A stretch of DNA of 13,360 bases, taken from assembly GCA_003164075.1 (NCBI GenBank), contig PLRZ01000233.1, positions 2,416-15,775 on the forward strand. The letters run 5' to 3'. The stretch's first letter is position 1. Each line of letters begins with the position of its first letter. The notes under the pieces were generated by a model, which did no database searches, was not told where the DNA came from, and worked only from the letters and a program-made list of their open reading frames with translations. Positions 1 to 7,509 of this stretch are shown piece by piece. A program made the translations under genes and the position numbers. Source of the DNA: Bryobacterales bacterium. GTDB taxonomy: Bacteria; Acidobacteriota; Terriglobia; Bryobacterales; Bryobacteraceae.

Positions 1-427
1 CGTACTTCACTCCAATCAGTTGCTGCTTCTCGGGAGTAATCTGGACTGTGCCGACTTCCATGGTGGAGACATCGTCTGCATAAACCGGCTCCAGTTCGCC
101 GCCGGTTTCCGGATTGAGGCCAGGCTGTTGCGCCTTGTAATTCGGGTCTTTGGGGTCGCGGTAATACAGCACCCTCCGCTCGGCCGCCGGTGCGGGGGCA
201 GCGCCGCCGTCGGCATATACCGGTTCGAGCTTCATGCCACAATCCGGGGCAATCCCGGGCTTGTCGGACTTGTATGCCGGATGCATCGGGTCCACCCAGT
301 ACAGGATCTTGCGTCCGCCTTTGTCCGCGGATGCCGGCGCGCGTCCCTTTATGGCTTTGTAGACGTACCCGCCCGCAAACGCGGCGGCAATCACAGCCAG
401 CAAACCGATTATTCGAACAGCTTTCAT
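1..427 (-). CDS. RND efflux periplasmic adaptor with heavy-metal-binding domain (5' part only)
   Basis: This is the N-terminal 142 codons of a gene that runs off the left edge. The ATG at 427 is followed by an uncleaved-anchor or signal-type segment (residues 4-23, IIGLLAVIAAAFAGGYVY). Residues 41-70 carry a heavy-metal-binding repeat: WVDPMHP, then PGIAPDCGMKLEPVYAD, the usual DPMHP...CGM signature of CusB-like adaptors. A second copy at about 87-116 (YYRDPKDPNYKAQQPG, then NPETGGELEPVYAD) keeps the spacing but has lost the Met, His, Cys and Met ligands. The last residues (EVGTVQITPEKQQLIGVKY) look like the start of the HlyD/MFP region. In family terms the protein bridges an inner-membrane RND pump and a TolC factor to export Cu/Ag or other cations. 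The start lies 10 bp after the TolC-type gene, so they are almost certainly one operon. The export function is well supported; the metal is inferred. Confidence 0.88.
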   Translation of the reverse strand, partial: MKAVRIIGLLAVIAAAFAGGYVYKAIKGRAPASADKGGRKILYWVDPMHPAYKSDKPGIAPDCGMKLEPVYADGGAAPAPAAERRVLYYRDPKDPNYKAQQPGLNPETGGELEPVYADDVSTMEVGTVQITPEKQQLIGVKY

Positions 428-437
428 TTGAATTGCC

Positions 438-1691
438 TCAGTCCGTGAGCGCCTGGCCCGTCGTCTCTTCAAGGCGGCTCAGAGCCAGCGCGTAGTTCAG
501 CGCCTCGTCGTAGTAACTCATCTCGTAATCGAGCACCATCGTAAAGTTGGAAAGCACCGACAGGAAATCGACGCTACCGGTTTCGTAAGTGGAGAGAGCG
601 GATTCCAATGCCAGGTTCCCTTGCGGCACCACAGTCTGGCGGTAGAGCTTCATGAGCTTCGCCGAAGCCTGCGCCATCAGGAAATCGTCCTGGATCCGAT
701 AGCGCAGCGATTGGTCCGTGGATTCGTACGTCCGGCGCGCCTGCGACAGATTGCCGACTTGCTCGTTCACGCCGGCTCGCTGTTTACGCCAGAAGTAGAT
801 CGGGACTTTGAAGTCCGCGCGAACCTCATACATCGGCGGCATCGACCCCATGTTGTAATAGCCCGCGTTGAGAGTGACGTCGGGATAGTATTCCTTGCGC
901 GCCATGTTGACGGCCAGTTCCGACCGCTCGATCATCTTCTGGTCGCGTCCCAGCATCGGTGAGTCCTGGCGCGTGGCGGAAAGTAGTTCCTCCAGGGTCG
1001 CCGTCAACTCCTTCGGCTTGACATCTTCGGGCCGGCCGACAGGGGTGCCCACTGCGCGATTCAGGATGCTGTTGATCTCAGCGCGCCGGCTTCCTCGCTC
1101 CTGTTCGAGTTTCACCAGCCGCGTTTCCAGGATGCTGGTTTGGGTTTGGGCCTTGAACACATCCTGTTGGGCCGCGCGCCCGACCGAATAGCGGTCTTCG
1201 GTCACCTTTAAAAGCTTTTCCAGCAGGTCACGGTAGCGAGCCAGGAGATCGCCAGCCGCATACGTGTATTGCAGGCGATAGTAGGCCTGCTTCAGTCGGG
1301 ATATGACGGCCAGTTGCACTGCTTGATACTGCTGAAATTCGGCCTGTGCTTCCTTGGAAGCCATGTCGCCCTTGAGCTTGAGTTTGCCGGGAAAGGGCAC
1401 TTCCTGCGAAACCATCACTCCCACGTTCGCCAGTACCTGGCTCCCGAGGCCGGCGCCAGGCAGGGGATTGCCCACACTGCTGTACCCCAGTGAGACCATC
1501 GGATCCGGCAGGCTGCTCTCCTCGGTGGGCCGCTGGCGTGCCGCTTCATATTTCTTCTGCGCCGCGACAATGTCCGGATTATTCTTGATGGCCTCGCCGG
1601 TCAACTCCCGCAGATCCACGCGCGATTCAGAGATCTGCGCGCTAGCGGAGAGTGCGGCGATTGCCAGGATCGGGATGGCTCGGAGTCTCAC
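438..1691 (-). CDS. TolC/CusC-type outer membrane efflux protein
   Basis: This is an outer membrane factor of an RND tripartite efflux system, forming the trimeric exit duct. From the chosen GTG at 1691 it is 417 residues, typical for the OEP family. The N-terminus (RLRAIPILAIAALSASAQ) is a good signal peptide. Both halves show the family pattern of long alpha-helical hairpins: NPDIVAAQKKYEAARQR followed by DPMVSLGYSSVGNPLP, then VSQEVPFPGKLKLKG and long Gln/Glu/Arg-rich helices, repeated in the C-terminal half (ELAVNMARKEYYPDVTLNAG). The ORF stays open to another GTG at 1730. I prefer 1691 because GAGGG lies 4 nt before it and the signal peptide then starts at the N-terminus. The adaptor follows after 10 bp. 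Metal export is inferred from the adaptor's metal-binding repeat; the outer membrane factor itself does not show substrate. Confidence 0.9.
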   Translation of the reverse strand: MRLRAIPILAIAALSASAQISESRVDLRELTGEAIKNNPDIVAAQKKYEAARQRPTEESSLPDPMVSLGYSSVGNPLPGAGLGSQVLANVGVMVSQEVPFPGKLKLKGDMASKEAQAEFQQYQAVQLAVISRLKQAYYRLQYTYAAGDLLARYRDLLEKLLKVTEDRYSVGRAAQQDVFKAQTQTSILETRLVKLEQERGSRRAEINSILNRAVGTPVGRPEDVKPKELTATLEELLSATRQDSPMLGRDQKMIERSELAVNMARKEYYPDVTLNAGYYNMGSMPPMYEVRADFKVPIYFWRKQRAGVNEQVGNLSQARRTYESTDQSLRYRIQDDFLMAQASAKLMKLYRQTVVPQGNLALESALSTYETGSVDFLSVLSNFTMVLDYEMSYYDEALNYALALSRLEETTGQALTD

Positions 1692-2263
1692 TTCGCCCTC
1701 GTTTCGTGGTTTCGGAGCGATGCGGGGCACGCCTGATGCCAGACTTCCTGGCAGGGCGGAAGCGATGAAGAATCAATTAGTTGGCGCTGTTTGTACCGTG
1801 TGAACCACTAGCGGAACTTCTCCTGCCGATATCACTGCCGGAGATGCGCCAGTTCGCGGTGCAAGAACTGCCGCAATTGAGGCAGTTCGTTGGGGCAGGC
1901 TACGATATCGTTCATAACTCACAGGAGATGTTCAAAATCGGTGGCGCAGCGCAAGTGTACGGCGAGATGCAACGGCCTTGACGGGTGAGCGATCAATCGG
2001 CGAATTCGAGCCCGGCGATTCATTTTCTATGTTTATCTATGTCTAACGGCGATCGGGGCCGTATTGTTGCTGAAGGGTTTGGCCGAACTGAAGCGGTAAG
2101 TGCGCACCATGGAATTGAGCATGCCATCGCCGAATTCGATGAGGCGCACAAAAGTTCAGCGCCGCTCGCCGTCGGCATGCTCCACAGGCAGGATGCCTCG
2201 CCGCAGTACATGAAGGCGTCCGGAGTTTCCATCTCGCGATGCGCCCGAGTTGGGGTGCAGCCT
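1692..2263. other. 572-bp intergenic region between NO reductase and efflux operon
   Basis: No convincing gene was found on either strand. On the minus strand it is downstream of the NO reductase and upstream of the TolC-type gene, so the efflux operon promoter should lie here, though I could not pick a convincing -35/-10 pair. Two items stand out. The first is the hexamer dyad cluster at 1850-1888. The second is a 38-codon minus-strand reading frame at 2033-2149 (GTG start, TAA stop, reading VRLIEFGDGMLNSMVRTYRF and on) with G/C-biased third positions but no clear ribosome site. It may be the tail of a lost gene. A TTG-started plus-strand frame of 66 codons (1781-1981) lacks a ribosome site and matches nothing I know. 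No rho-independent terminator follows the NO reductase. Confidence 0.6.
1850..1888. promoter_or_regulatory. Alternating CAGTTC/GAACTG dyad cluster, candidate operator
   Basis: Three hexamers alternate in orientation: CAGTTC at 1850-1855, GAACTG at 1865-1870 and CAGTTC at 1883-1888. The last two form a 24-bp near-perfect palindrome (GAACTGCC, gCAATTGa, GGCAGTTC) with only one mismatched pair. It lies about 160-200 bp before the TolC-type start, a plausible operator position for the efflux operon. There is no T-run, so a terminator is unlikely. The regulator is unknown and none is encoded next to it in this window. Confidence 0.4.
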
Positions 2264-4564
2264 TTACGCCGTGGGAGAAAGATCCCTTTTCCACACGCTG
2301 CGCAACGCGCCGAGCGTGATAGGCAGAGCGCCGGCAAGGAGGAAGACCATGTCGCCCACCATGCGGAGCCATTCCAGCTTGTGGAAGGTGCCACCCATCA
2401 GGAACGTCAGGCGGCGCGCGTGCCAGTACCCGTTGGCGATGGAATCCCAGAGCTGGATAACTCCTCCCGGGAAGAGATCCAGAATGACCATCAGGGCGAG
2501 GCCCGCATTAGCACCCCAGAAGCCCACGCGGATGAACTTCTCCGTCCCCTTCCATGTGCTGTCGGATTGCATGGCTCTCAAGCAGAAGACCAGGACTGCC
2601 AAGGCCAACATCCCGAAGACCCCAAACATCGCGGCGTGTGCGTGATTGGCGGTGAGAGTCGTACCCACTTCGAAGTAAGACACGATCGGCAGGTTGATCA
2701 GGAAACCGAAGACCCCGGCGCCGACGAAGTTCCAGACACCCACGGCCATAAGGAAGTAGATGGACCACTTCTGACCCGAAGCCATATCTTGGCCGCGCTG
2801 CGCCTTCCTCAGATTGATGAAATCCCAGGCGTCCAGAGTCAAGAGCGTTAGAGGCACAACTTCCAGCGCGGAGAAGCACGACGCCAGGCCCATGTTGAGC
2901 GTTCCCTGGCCTGTGAAGTACCAATGGTGGCCTGTGCCGATGATCCCGCCGGTGAGGTACAGGATGGCATCCAGGTAAATCAGGTGCGTGGCGGTCCTGG
3001 TGCTGACTACGCCCATCTGGTGGAGCATGATCGCCACCAGCACCGTCGCGAAGATTTCGAAGAATCCCTCCACCCAAAGATGGATGATCCAGAAGCGCCA
3101 GTTGTCGATGACCGCAAAGTTGGTGTCGGGGCCATAGAAAAGGGCGGGCAGGTAGAAGACAGGGATGGCCACGGCCGCATACAAAAAGAGTGACGACAGT
3201 TCGCGCTTGTCAGGGCTCTTGATGGCGGGCTTGAGCGCCCGAAACATCAGAAACAGCCAAAACAGGAGGCCAACTGCCAGCAGGAACTGCCAGAAGCGCC
3301 CGAGGTCCAGGTACTCGGAACCCTGGTGACCGAACCAGAACCAGAGATGCCCCAGCTTGTCGTTGATGCCGAGGAACTCGCCTGCCAAGCTGCCGACAAC
3401 GACCACCACGAGCGCCCCGAGGAGTGCGTAGACGCCGGTCTTTTGGCGTCTGGGCTCCTCACCACCGACCCACGACGCCAGGAACAGGCCGCCGCCCACC
3501 CAGGCCGTTGCAATCCAGAAGATGGCGAGTTGGAGGTGCCAGGTGCGCGCCAGGTTGTATGGCAGCCAGCGGGCGATGTCGAACCCGTAAAAAGCTCCTG
3601 TCTCCACGCGATAGTGTGCCAGCAGGCCTCCCAGAAATGCTTGCGCCAGGAACAGCAGAGCCACGATGCCGAAGAACCATCCCGTCGCCCACTGGCTGGG
3701 CGTGAGCTTCAAAGCAGAAGGAGACATTTTTGGGGTGGATAAGGCAGAGTGCATCATATGGGCACTACCGCCCTCGCCCTTCCAGCCCAAGTAGTCGAAC
3801 TTACCGACGACGAAGAGGATCAAACCAATCCCTGACAGGAGAGTGATCAGACTCAGTGCGCTCCAAACATAGGCCTCCGTGGAAGGGCGGTTTCCCACAT
3901 TGGGCTCGTAGGGCCAGTTGTTGGTGTAGGAGTAATCCTTCCCAGGGCGATTCGCCGATGCGGCCCAAGCCGCCCAGGCGAAGTAGGCCGTCAGAGCTTT
4001 ACGCTCCCGGGGGTCCTGAATGTAGTTGGCTGGCAGCCCGGGAGCGGCATCCTTCCTGGTGAAGTACTCGCTCCATTCGAGAAGCTGTGTGCGGTACGCA
4101 GCTACCTCGCTTGGCGAAAACCGCAGAGTTCGCGAAGCTGGTTCGTAGCGGTTTTCTTTAAGTAACGCTATCGTCCGCGCGGATGCCGCACTCTGCTCGT
4201 CCGGTGAGAGCTGCGCGAACAGTTTGCCGTACCTCTCGGTCGCGATCGTATCGCGGGTTACCTCGCTGAGCCTATGCAGATATTCGGCGCTGTAGTCAGG
4301 ACCCAGGTACGCCCCATGGCCCCACAGGCTCCCGTGCTCCATGAGACCGTACTTGAGGAAGACCTCCTGGCCCTTTTGGATGTCGGCTCCGGTAAACACC
4401 GCAGTCCCGGTTCCGTCCGTGACCTGTTCGGGGATGGGTGGAGCGTTCGTATAGGTAAGGATTGTGACAACCGTTAGAACCGAAAAGCCAGCGATCATTA
4501 CGAGAATGGCCGAGTGTCTCCACCACGGAGAAATACTCGTAGCGTCGGTAGATGTTTCAATCAT
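2264..4564 (-). CDS. norB: Quinol-dependent nitric oxide reductase (qNOR)
   Basis: This is an inner-membrane haem-copper-superfamily enzyme reducing 2 NO to N2O with electrons from quinol (also called norZ). Its 766 residues are the usual qNOR length, longer than cytochrome-c-dependent NorB. TM1 (about 18-38) is followed by a large periplasmic domain to about 230 with the family features GLMEHGSLWGHGAYLGPDYS and NWPYEPNVGN; no haem c motif CxxCH is present, as expected for the quinol type. The NorB-like core has all ligands: H343 (TWHLQ, low-spin haem), H495 and E499 (HLWVEGFFE, FeB and its glutamate), H546/H547 (GTGHHWYF, FeB), H641 (high-spin haem) and H643 (low-spin haem) in NHAHAAMFG. The ATG at 4564 has an excellent ribosome site (AAGGGGGG, about 6 nt away) lying inside the CLC gene, whose last 8 bp it overlaps. 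It is probably for NO detoxification, since no other denitrification enzyme is in view. Confidence 0.96.
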   Translation of the reverse strand: MIETSTDATSISPWWRHSAILVMIAGFSVLTVVTILTYTNAPPIPEQVTDGTGTAVFTGADIQKGQEVFLKYGLMEHGSLWGHGAYLGPDYSAEYLHRLSEVTRDTIATERYGKLFAQLSPDEQSAASARTIALLKENRYEPASRTLRFSPSEVAAYRTQLLEWSEYFTRKDAAPGLPANYIQDPRERKALTAYFAWAAWAASANRPGKDYSYTNNWPYEPNVGNRPSTEAYVWSALSLITLLSGIGLILFVVGKFDYLGWKGEGGSAHMMHSALSTPKMSPSALKLTPSQWATGWFFGIVALLFLAQAFLGGLLAHYRVETGAFYGFDIARWLPYNLARTWHLQLAIFWIATAWVGGGLFLASWVGGEEPRRQKTGVYALLGALVVVVVGSLAGEFLGINDKLGHLWFWFGHQGSEYLDLGRFWQFLLAVGLLFWLFLMFRALKPAIKSPDKRELSSLFLYAAVAIPVFYLPALFYGPDTNFAVIDNWRFWIIHLWVEGFFEIFATVLVAIMLHQMGVVSTRTATHLIYLDAILYLTGGIIGTGHHWYFTGQGTLNMGLASCFSALEVVPLTLLTLDAWDFINLRKAQRGQDMASGQKWSIYFLMAVGVWNFVGAGVFGFLINLPIVSYFEVGTTLTANHAHAAMFGVFGMLALAVLVFCLRAMQSDSTWKGTEKFIRVGFWGANAGLALMVILDLFPGGVIQLWDSIANGYWHARRLTFLMGGTFHKLEWLRMVGDMVFLLAGALPITLGALRSVWKRDLSPTA

Positions 4565-6383
4565 GATCTGCCCCCCTTAACTTCCTTATCGGCATTTCTC
4601 GTTTCCAATACTTCTCCCAGAAGAACGTAATAGGACGCCGTTCCCGATGCCGCTCTTCATTGAGATTCCGCACGCGGGCCAGCAGGAGATCATCCAGCGA
4701 AATCATTCCCACCAGTTTTCCGTTGTCGTTCTCGACGACGGGCATCCGCGTAAAACCCGTCTCTGCCATGCGGAAAACAACCACCCTCAGCGGTTCGTCC
4801 GGACGCGCCACAACGGGTTCGCGCACGATATGGCCCAGTGAAGTTTCCGGGGCCGACGATTGCGTGAGGGCGCGCAATTGCTTGCGGGTGATCACGCCGC
4901 TAACCCTCCTTTCGCCGTCCACCACGGGATACAAATGTTGGCCCCGCTGCGCCGGTTCGCGAAGCACCGTATGCCGTAACTGCTCGACGGTTGCATCCTC
5001 CGGAAACACCACCAGCTTTGTGCGCATGACTTCGCGCACAAACAGGATTTCGAGCGGATCGGTCGCGTATTCACGGGTTATGTGAAATCCACGGCGCGCG
5101 GCCTTCTCCGTGAGGATGGAACGCTTCAGCAGCAACACGGTCGTCGCGTGCGCCAGCATCGCGGCCACCAGCAATGGCAGAAGCACATTGATGTCATGCG
5201 TCAATTCGAGAGCGAATAGAATCGCTGTAAACGGAGCCCGCATCGTCCCGCCCAGAATTGCGCCCATACTGACCAAAGGCCAGAATCCTGCTCCCTCATG
5301 CGGGAGGAACATTGCCTCAACCCCACCCAACGCCGCCCCCATCATCAGCAAAGGCGCCAACACTCCGCCGGATGTTCCTGAGCCCAGCGAGACGATCCAG
5401 ATAGCCGACTTTACGAGCAGCACGCCTGCGATCACCGCGCGCGGAACATCTCCCTGCAACAGAGACTGGATCGTGTCGTAGCCAACGCCCAGTGCTTGCG
5501 GAAATATCATTCCGCCCAGGCCAACGAAGGCCCCGCCGATTGCGGGCCACCACATCCAATGGATCGGCAGCTTCTTGAACAAATCCTCCGCCGTGTATAC
5601 ACCGAGCGTAAGGAGTGATGAGAGGCCGCCTGCCAGCAGACCCGCTATGACGCACCCGGCAAGTCCCTGCGGGCCGATGAAGATCGCATGTTGCGGGACG
5701 GGGAACAGCGGTCCGAGTCCGAGAATGTACCTCCTCGCCGCGCCTGCTGTCGCGCTGGCGAGGGCCACTGGTATCGCGCTCCGCGGCTTCCATTCGAAAA
5801 GCAACAGTTCCACCGCGAGCAACACTGCCGCGATGGGCGTCGCGAACGTCGCGGACATGCCCGCCGCGGCTCCTGCCACTAAAAGCGTCTTTCGTTCAGC
5901 GGCGGTCAGATGGAAAAGCTGTGCGATGATCGATCCGATTGCGCCGCCCGTCATGATGATCGGTCCTTCAGCGCCGAATGGACCACCCGATCCAATCGAA
6001 ATTGCGGACGAGAGCGGCTTGAGCACTGCGAGCCGCGGTTGCACCTTACTTCCGTTGATGAGAATAGATTCGAGCGCTTCGGGAATGCCGTGGCCTCGAA
6101 TGCGTTCGGAGCCATAGCGGGCCATCAGCCCAATGACGAGCCCACCACCTACGGGAACCAGCACAGCGAACCAACCGAGATGGTTTCCCGCCGGTGACAC
6201 AAGCACGGTACTCATTCGTCCGTAATAGAAAGCATTTGTGAAGAATGCGATCAGGCGCAAAAGCCCCCAGGCGACGAAGGTACTGACGAGGCCAATGCCG
6301 ACAGCGAGAAGTGAAATCGGAATGACGCGCGCCGTTGTCGTGAAATCCCCCAGCCGCTCCGAATTGTCTTTGTGCTTCTTCAC
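4557..6383 (-). CDS. CLC-family anion channel/transporter with C-terminal CBS pair
   Basis: This is a membrane anion-transport protein of the CLC family (608 residues) with about 430 residues of membrane core and two cytoplasmic CBS domains (about 449-505 and 516-570) that usually bind adenine nucleotides. Anion-path motifs: GHGIPEA at 97-103 (His at the usual Ser of GSGIP), GSGGPFGAEGP at 131-141 with the external gating glutamate E139, GSGTSGGVLAP at 334-344 (Leu replacing the Phe of GGxFAP). By alignment to E. coli ClcA, the internal proton glutamate (E203) position is Leu193, right after the conserved E192. That makes strict Cl-/H+ antiport uncertain, and channel-like behaviour possible. 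The start is GTG at 6383, overlapping the MarR stop (GTGA, 4 bp); the end overlaps the NO reductase start by 8 bp. Translational coupling with both neighbours is likely. The anion carried is unknown: chloride, nitrate and nitrite are all possible. Confidence 0.93.
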   Translation of the reverse strand: MKKHKDNSERLGDFTTTARVIPISLLAVGIGLVSTFVAWGLLRLIAFFTNAFYYGRMSTVLVSPAGNHLGWFAVLVPVGGGLVIGLMARYGSERIRGHGIPEALESILINGSKVQPRLAVLKPLSSAISIGSGGPFGAEGPIIMTGGAIGSIIAQLFHLTAAERKTLLVAGAAAGMSATFATPIAAVLLAVELLLFEWKPRSAIPVALASATAGAARRYILGLGPLFPVPQHAIFIGPQGLAGCVIAGLLAGGLSSLLTLGVYTAEDLFKKLPIHWMWWPAIGGAFVGLGGMIFPQALGVGYDTIQSLLQGDVPRAVIAGVLLVKSAIWIVSLGSGTSGGVLAPLLMMGAALGGVEAMFLPHEGAGFWPLVSMGAILGGTMRAPFTAILFALELTHDINVLLPLLVAAMLAHATTVLLLKRSILTEKAARRGFHITREYATDPLEILFVREVMRTKLVVFPEDATVEQLRHTVLREPAQRGQHLYPVVDGERRVSGVITRKQLRALTQSSAPETSLGHIVREPVVARPDEPLRVVVFRMAETGFTRMPVVENDNGKLVGMISLDDLLLARVRNLNEERHRERRPITFFWEKYWKREMPIRKLRGADHD

Positions 6384-6820
6384 AATGCAGCCGCCTGCCT
6401 GCTGTGCCGTAGCACCGAATTCAATGCCCGCGCCAGTTCGGGACCGGAGCGTTCCATTTCCGTCCGGTGCGCCAATGCAAGCCGGCGCAGGATCGCGCGG
6501 CCGGCCGGCGTCAGCCGGACCCAGACTTCGCGCTTGTCTTCAGTGCCCGTAGTTCTGGCGATTGCGCCGGTGATCTCAAGTCGGTCCACCAGTTCGACTG
6601 CGCTGTGATGTTGGATGAAGAGCCTTGTGGCAATTTCCCGAATCGTGGGCTTTACGCCCTCGGGAAGGCCCTGGACGGCAAGCAGCAGTTGATGCTGCTG
6701 CGGCTCGACGTGATGCTCCTTTGCGGTGGCTTCACTGAAATGAAGGAACTGCCGGATCTGCCGCCGGAACTCAGCCAGATCGCGGTATTGATCGGGGGAA
6801 AGGTCGCCATCACTGTTCAC
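6380..6820 (-). CDS. MarR-family transcriptional regulator
   Basis: This is a dimeric winged-helix DNA-binding regulator of 146 residues, standard MarR length. An N-terminal helix (about 11-35) is followed by the helix-turn-helix (TIREIATRLFIQHHSAVELV at 59-78, with HHSAVELVDRLE as probable recognition helix), the wing with the family signature GTEDKREVWVRLTPAG (92-107) and a long C-terminal dimerization helix. It is first in a three-gene unit with CLC and NO reductase, sharing GTGA with the CLC start, so it probably represses its own operon. The start is GTG at 6820; no ribosome site precedes it, and an AT-rich dyad directly abuts it, suggesting a leaderless or very short-leader message. No in-frame alternative start lies just up- or downstream. 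The ligand is not evident; no conserved Cys suggests direct thiol sensing. Confidence 0.9.
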   Translation of the reverse strand: MNSDGDLSPDQYRDLAEFRRQIRQFLHFSEATAKEHHVEPQQHQLLLAVQGLPEGVKPTIREIATRLFIQHHSAVELVDRLEITGAIARTTGTEDKREVWVRLTPAGRAILRRLALAHRTEMERSGPELARALNSVLRHSRQAAAL

Positions 6821-6845
6821 ATATACATCGTAACACGATATATAT
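6821..6845. promoter_or_regulatory. Near-perfect 25-bp dyad at the MarR start, candidate autoregulatory operator
   Basis: The arms ATATACATCGT (6821-6831) and ACGATATATAT (6835-6845) pair at 10 of 11 positions around a 3-bp centre (AAC). Its size and symmetry fit a MarR dimer site. It is the most AT-rich spot in this neighbourhood and touches the GTG start codon of the marR gene. The TATATAT on the minus strand could double as the -10 element, so binding would block RNA polymerase directly. Operator role is inferred. Confidence 0.55.
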
Positions 6846-6880
6846 GGAAGACACTGCCCTTTTCATCGCCACTCATACGT

Positions 6881-6921
6881 CATAGCGGCGTGACCTCGGC
6901 GGCGGGCGCCGTTGCGCTATG
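6881..6921. repeat. Inverted repeat at the DUF488 stop codon
   Basis: Perfect 7-bp arms CATAGCG (6881-6887) and CGCTATG (6915-6921) flank a 27-nt GC-rich loop that contains further GGCG/CGCC pairing. It overlaps the DUF488 stop codon and lies between that gene and the MarR operon. It could weakly separate the two transcripts, but there is no T-run, so it is not a standard intrinsic terminator. Confidence 0.35.
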
Positions 6922-7468
6922 CTGTGTGTTCAGGAGGGTAGGTGACCTGAGTTCCGGTTATCTTGCCCCAGGGCGTAAGCGTGTGAGGTTGTGTGCGAGT
7001 GGCGCTTGCGATTTCCCGCACTTCCATTCCCCGCGCCAACAACGCATCCGCGATCAGGGAGCGATGACAGCGCCAGGGTACGGCCTCGGCGCACATAATT
7101 GCGATCCGCTCCGACTTCGCAAGCTCTATCAATTCGTCCAGATGTTTCCTGAACTCAGGCGTCTGCATGTAATCGGCGAAGCCGCGGAAGCTGGCGTTAC
7201 GCCATCCGGTATTGACGGAGTTGCGGTTCGCATGCCGGAAGCCACCCAAACCGGGCATGTAGCGGTAATGAAGGCGAGCGGAATGCAGGACACGTGACAA
7301 TTCGCCGCGGTTGAACTGCGGATTGTGCCGGGAACGCGGGACGGTGCGTACATCGACCAGTCGCTGTACGCCGTGTGCTTTGAGAAGGTGGATGAACTCC
7401 TTTGCCGGGCGCGTGGAGTGCCCGATGGTCATGACAACCAGCGGTATTGGTGGTGCGCTGTCCTTCAT
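6917..7468 (-). CDS. DUF488-family protein
   Basis: This is a soluble 183-residue protein of the DUF488 family, whose biochemical role is not established. It has the full signature set: MTIGHSTR (13-20), LVDVRTVPRSRHNPQFN (37-53), a central tract with FRGFADYM, and the Cys-rich motif IMCAEAVPWRCHRSLIAD (C126, E128, C134, H135), which looks like a small catalytic or metal site. The ORF is open further upstream to 7570. I chose ATG at 7468 because AGGAGGT ends 9 nt before it; the ATG at 7477 sits directly against this ribosome site and is too close. It follows the 38-residue membrane ORF by about 41 bp on the same strand and precedes the MarR-CLC-NOR unit by 96 bp. In many genomes DUF488 genes occur near stress genes; a role in NO stress here would be guesswork. 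Confidence 0.88.
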   Translation of the reverse strand: MKDSAPPIPLVVMTIGHSTRPAKEFIHLLKAHGVQRLVDVRTVPRSRHNPQFNRGELSRVLHSARLHYRYMPGLGGFRHANRNSVNTGWRNASFRGFADYMQTPEFRKHLDELIELAKSERIAIMCAEAVPWRCHRSLIADALLARGMEVREIASATRTQPHTLTPWGKITGTQVTYPPEHTA

Positions 7469-7509
7469 GCCAGACATACCTCCTGAGCCGCGATGCCAGG
7501 CACTGCGCC

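Noticed and set aside
1781..1981. Plus-strand frame of 66 codons starting at TTG
   Set aside because: No ribosome site, and its apparent internal repeat (LPEMRQF, LPQLRQF) comes from the DNA palindrome.
2033..2149. FGDG motif suggesting a cyanase C-terminus
   Set aside because: Only FGDG agrees. The residues after it do not follow the cyanase pattern (FGDGIxSAIxF), so the name is not justified.
1985..2851. Plus-strand frame of 288 codons
   Set aside because: Most of it is antisense to the C-terminus of the NO reductase, where the haem-ligand region is intact. The part beyond 2263 shows no family features.
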